From: Azadirachta indica
Taxonomy: Eukaryota > Streptophyta > Magnoliopsida > Sapindales > Meliaceae
Direction of reading: 5' to 3'
Assembly: GCA_022749755.1 (NCBI GenBank)
Contig: CM040442.1
Location: 19,066,504-19,130,503 of the forward strand
DNA length: 64,000 nucleotides
In this document: one piece after another, positions 63,701 to 64,000 of the stretch
Position numbering within the stretch: the first letter of the stretch is position 1
How the letters are laid out: the number at the start of each line of letters is the position of its first letter
The notes under the pieces: generated by a model
The model's input: the letters and a program-made list of their open reading frames with translations, nothing else
Database searches by the model: none
What the model was told of the DNA's origin: nothing
Made by a program: the position numbers and the translations under genes

Positions 63701-64000
63701 AAGGAAAGGTTTCCAACTCAAAGGAAGTCAAAGTTACATCCAAGAGGAGATGGTCCCTTTCAAGTTGTTGAGAAGATCAATGATAATGCCTACAAATTGG
63801 ATTTTCCTGGTGAGTATACTGTAAATGCAACTTTTAATGTGACTGATCTTTCTCCTTTTGATGTAGATGGTGAAGATTCGTGGACGAATCATCTTGAGGA
63901 CCGAGGAAATGATGCAAATACGGATGCACATAAGAGCAATGATCTAATTCAGCTACCTAATGGTCCCGTTACAAGAGCAAGAATGAAAAAATTCAAGGAT
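63701..64000 (+). pseudogene. pol C-terminus running into 3' LTR, right-arm copy, cut by window end
   Basis: RGDGPFQVVEKINDNAYKLD, FPGEYTVNATFNVTDLSPF, then PNGPVTRARMKKFKD at the last bases. Polypurine tract GAGGACCGAGGAAA at 63896-63909 and LTR start at 63910 lie within the reading frame. Confidence 0.8.

Larger units (their letters stand above)
46882..64000 (-). repeat. Right arm of giant inverted repeat, runs off the window
   Basis: Reverse complement of the left arm to the very last base, so the true arm length is unknown. It carries some private changes: TGA at about 62526 in RNase H, a lost base near 61255 and another near 63495. Confidence 0.95.
57652..64000 (+). mobile_element. 7.1 kb Ty3 element, right-arm copy, truncated by window edge
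   Basis: Same element as 28968-36071, read on the + strand: 5' LTR 57652-58499, PBS 58503-58514, leader, gag, protease, RT, RNase H, integrase, polypurine tract 63896-63909, and the first 91 bases of the 3' LTR from 63910. It shares the left copy's stops, which shows it was dead before being duplicated. Confidence 0.93.

Overview
This is nuclear DNA from a flowering plant, most likely a eudicot. The evidence is AT-rich sequence, many GT-AG introns, a recognisable plant Listerin (LTN1) gene, and Ty3 (gypsy) LTR retrotransposons of plant type. I cannot name the species. A run of 100 Ns at 15313-15412 shows that this is a scaffolded assembly.

Region 1 (1-13.9 kb) holds the only host gene I can support: LTN1, the RING E3 ubiquitin ligase of ribosome-associated quality control, on the minus strand. 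Its ATG is at 13660. I traced fourteen exons by splice signals and phase (5,195 nt, about 1,732 codons). The C-terminal exons with the RING domain lie beyond base 1. Exon 13 lacks one base, which puts a stop in frame; without that the fourteen exons are exactly in phase.

Region 2 (13.9-22.65 kb) is intergenic sequence with a decayed hAT transposase end, the gap, and a defective Athila-like Ty3 element on the minus strand. It has LTRs, a PBS like those matching tRNA-Asp, gag, protease, and a pol with an internal deletion.

Region 3 (22.65-64 kb) is heterochromatin-like. A diverged satellite of about 146 bp is interrupted by LTR retrotransposons. One is a 7.1 kb Ty3 element at 28968-36071 with 850-bp LTRs and an intact 5-bp target duplication. 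Others are LTRs of a related family B, Athila LTR and gag fragments, and an unclassified repeat C.

The dominant structure is a giant near-perfect palindrome. Bases about 29727-46836 recur in reverse complement at 46882-64000, with a 45-bp asymmetric loop, and the homology runs off the right end. The arms differ by about 1 percent where I compared them, while the two LTRs of the 7.1 kb element differ by about 8 percent over their first 310 bp. Shared stops, insertions and target duplications show the arms were copied after the elements had decayed. The palindrome is either a real fold-back duplication or a head-to-head join of two haplotypes in the assembly.

No element in the window is intact, and I found no host gene right of 13.9 kb. 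Satellite, an element with a CRM-like layout and Athila together suggest pericentromeric DNA starting about 9 kb upstream of LTN1.
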